Shown piece by piece: positions 4,089-5,605 of a stretch of 5,605 nt of DNA (positions are counted from its first letter, which is position 1; every line of letters begins with the position of its first letter). A model generated the notes under the pieces. It was not told the DNA's origin and searched no databases. It was given only the letters and a program-made list of their open reading frames with translations. Both the position numbers and the translations under genes were made by a program. The stretch is taken from contig JAJZPX010000144.1 of the NCBI GenBank assembly GCA_021811025.1, positions 1 through 5,605 of the forward strand, given 5' to 3'. The DNA comes from Actinomycetes bacterium (lineage in GTDB: Bacteria > Actinomycetota > Coriobacteriia > Anaerosomatales > JAJZPX01).

Positions 4089-5605
4089 TCTCGTTGAACT
4101 GCCCAGCGAGCCGCTTGGGGGTGACTCGCCACGACAGCCCGAGGCCGAGCATGAGCTTGGTCTGCGCGTACAGCGCGGGCAGGGCGCCGAACGCGAGCGA
4201 GATCACCGGCAGCAGCGCCCACGCCGTCAGCAGCTCGACGATGCGGGCGGGAAGCTTGGAGAGCCGCGGCGGCGGGAAGCGGCGGAGCTCGATCGCGAGC
4301 ACGACGACGAGGCCGATGGACGCCACGCCCCACAGCCACTGGAGCGCGGCCGACAGCATGGGGTAGTGAAGCGGCAGCGGGTTGAGGCCCCAGACGGTCA
4401 TCGCCGACAGCAGCGAGCCCGCGGAGAACAGGAACCACGGTACGCTCCGGAGCAGGTGATCGCGCAGCACGTGCCAGAAGAGCCTCGCGGTCGTGATGAA
4501 GGGCACGCCGCTATCGGGCCACTCCTGCATGATGAAGCCGATGTCCTCGGCACCCCAGCTGTGCCGCACCGCCTGGTGGTACATGCTGAGCAGCGCCTTC
4601 AGCGGCGTCGCCCCGTCGGGCATGTCGGCCGACACGGGCAGGAAGATCCGCCGCACGCGCACGTCTCCTCGCCGCGAGAACCAGCACTGCAGGTAGATGT
4701 GCCAGTCCTCCGAGATGACGCCCGGGTCCCAGTACCCCGTCTCGTGCAGCATCTTGAGCGAGAGGGAGTACGTCGAGATCGGCAGCGGCTGGGCGAGCGG
4801 GTTGGCCAGCTCCGCGATCAGCAGCGCGTGCGTGAAGTACGCCATGAACCTGACCGGGAAGGGGACCTTCCACAGGTTGTTGTAGTAGAACATCGGCGCC
4901 TGCCAGAACGTGGCGTAGCGCCGGGAGTCGGCGACGAACATGCGGCCGAGCGCCTCGAGGTAGTTCTCGTGGAGAATCGAGTCGGCGTCGCAGGACGTGA
5001 CGGTGACACGGTCCATCGGGATGCCGAGCTCGTCGACGACGAACCGCTTCGCCTCTCGCGCAGCCCACGCCTGATTGCTGCCCTTGCACGGGATCTCGCC
5101 CGGCAGGTTGGCGGGATGGACGGTCACCAGGATGTTGGCGAAGCGGCCGGCGTAGCGCTCCGCGATCAGCGCGCCCTTCTCGGCCGAGCCGGGCTCCTTC
5201 GCCTCCATTGCGAGCACGAGGGTGACCTGGCGGCGCGCCACGCGCTGCCGAGCGAGACCCTCGAGGGTCGCCTCGAGGACCGCCGGGGTCTCCTTGTAGT
5301 TGGGAACCAGCACGATGTGGTGCACGTCGGTGGTGGCGAATGAGGGCGCCGGGTCGGGGCGCGCGGGCGCCATGAGGTCCGCCACCGCGGCGGCGTCGGT
5401 CCAGTCGCGGGTCCGCCACCTGCCGACGAGACGGTCCCCGCGTACGCTGAAGATGACCGTCACCGCCATGCGGATCAGCAGGTAGGCGACGATGCCCTCG
5501 ACGGCAAGCGAGAGACGCCCGGGGAAACGAAGCAGGCCCCACACGCAGAACGCGACGACGAACCACGAGAGGAACCCGGCCAGTTTGTGCTCCGCCACCA
5601 GCGGC
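4084..5605 (-). CDS. Membrane-bound family 2 glycosyltransferase (N-terminus uncertain, may extend beyond window)
   Basis: A multi-pass inner-membrane GT-A glycosyltransferase, expected to move a sugar from a nucleotide donor to an envelope or lipid acceptor. Numbering from the GTG at 5598, two N-terminal membrane helices (about 8-23 and 31-52) precede a cytosolic catalytic domain. It begins at HIVLVPNYKETPAVLEATLEGL's first strand (94-98), has a PCKGSNQAW segment (170-178), the metal-binding DAD at 204-206 (SCDADS), and the acceptor/base motif SEDWH at 296-300. The Q-x-x-R-W motif of processive synthases appears as QAVRHSW (342-348), with His after the Arg. Three C-terminal helices follow (about 386-408, 412-437 and 452-480), then a WRVTPK tail. 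The frame is open to the window edge and no ribosome binding site precedes the GTG in the few visible bases, so the true start may lie outside. It is probably co-transcribed with the YceI gene downstream. The sugar and acceptor are unknown. Confidence 0.87.
   Translation of the reverse strand, partial: PLVAEHKLAGFLSWFVVAFCVWGLLRFPGRLSLAVEGIVAYLLIRMAVTVIFSVRGDRLVGRWRTRDWTDAAAVADLMAPARPDPAPSFATTDVHHIVLVPNYKETPAVLEATLEGLARQRVARRQVTLVLAMEAKEPGSAEKGALIAERYAGRFANILVTVHPANLPGEIPCKGSNQAWAAREAKRFVVDELGIPMDRVTVTSCDADSILHENYLEALGRMFVADSRRYATFWQAPMFYYNNLWKVPFPVRFMAYFTHALLIAELANPLAQPLPISTYSLSLKMLHETGYWDPGVISEDWHIYLQCWFSRRGDVRVRRIFLPVSADMPDGATPLKALLSMYHQAVRHSWGAEDIGFIMQEWPDSGVPFITTARLFWHVLRDHLLRSVPWFLFSAGSLLSAMTVWGLNPLPLHYPMLSAALQWLWGVASIGLVVVLAIELRRFPPPRLSKLPARIVELLTAWALLPVISLAFGALPALYAQTKLMLGLGLSWRVTPKRLAGQFNET

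Noticed and set aside
4366..5343. Long plus-strand frame opposite the glycosyltransferase
   Set aside because: The sense-strand gene has clear catalytic motifs and membrane helices. The plus-strand translation is charge-rich and matches nothing known to me.

Overview
The window is a high-GC bacterial segment packed with protein-coding genes. Strong G/C preference at third codon positions, GTG starts and purine-rich Shine-Dalgarno sites suggest a high-GC lineage. An actinobacterium is a reasonable guess, but nothing in the sequence fixes the taxon. Five genes fill almost the whole window, and the only sizeable gap is about 150 bp. No RNA gene, insertion sequence, CRISPR array, phage gene or attachment site is visible.

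Layout from left to right. (1) Plus strand, 2-655: the C-terminal part of a cyclic-di-GMP signalling protein with an intact HD-GYP phosphodiesterase domain. The first few residues look like the tail of a GGDEF domain lying outside the window. (2) Minus strand, 652-2838: a 728-residue membrane-anchored flotillin/SPFH protein with a repeated N-terminal half and a coiled coil made of five 11-residue repeats. (3) A divergent intergenic region, 2839-2988, which must hold the starts of two transcripts. (4) Plus strand, 2989-3471: a small cytoplasmic cyclophilin-type peptidyl-prolyl isomerase. (5) Minus strand, 3458-4024: a cytoplasmic YceI-family (lipocalin-like) protein. (6) Minus strand, 4084 to the right edge: a multi-pass membrane family 2 glycosyltransferase, possibly cut at its N-terminus.

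The genes look like separate housekeeping or envelope functions rather than one pathway: second-messenger turnover, membrane-domain scaffolding, protein folding, a lipid- or isoprenoid-binding type protein, and envelope glycan or glycolipid synthesis. The only likely operon is glycosyltransferase followed by YceI, which share a strand across a 57-bp gap.

I do not see a clearly new biological system. The structure worth a second look is at the gene junctions. Both convergent pairs overlap at their stop codons, and both overlaps sit in or beside GC-rich inverted repeats; one 14-bp overlap is itself a perfect hairpin. The glycosyltransferase/YceI junction has an 8-bp inverted repeat that would pair the upstream stop-codon region with the YceI ribosome binding site, which suggests translational coupling. 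The SPFH protein also carries two levels of internal repetition.
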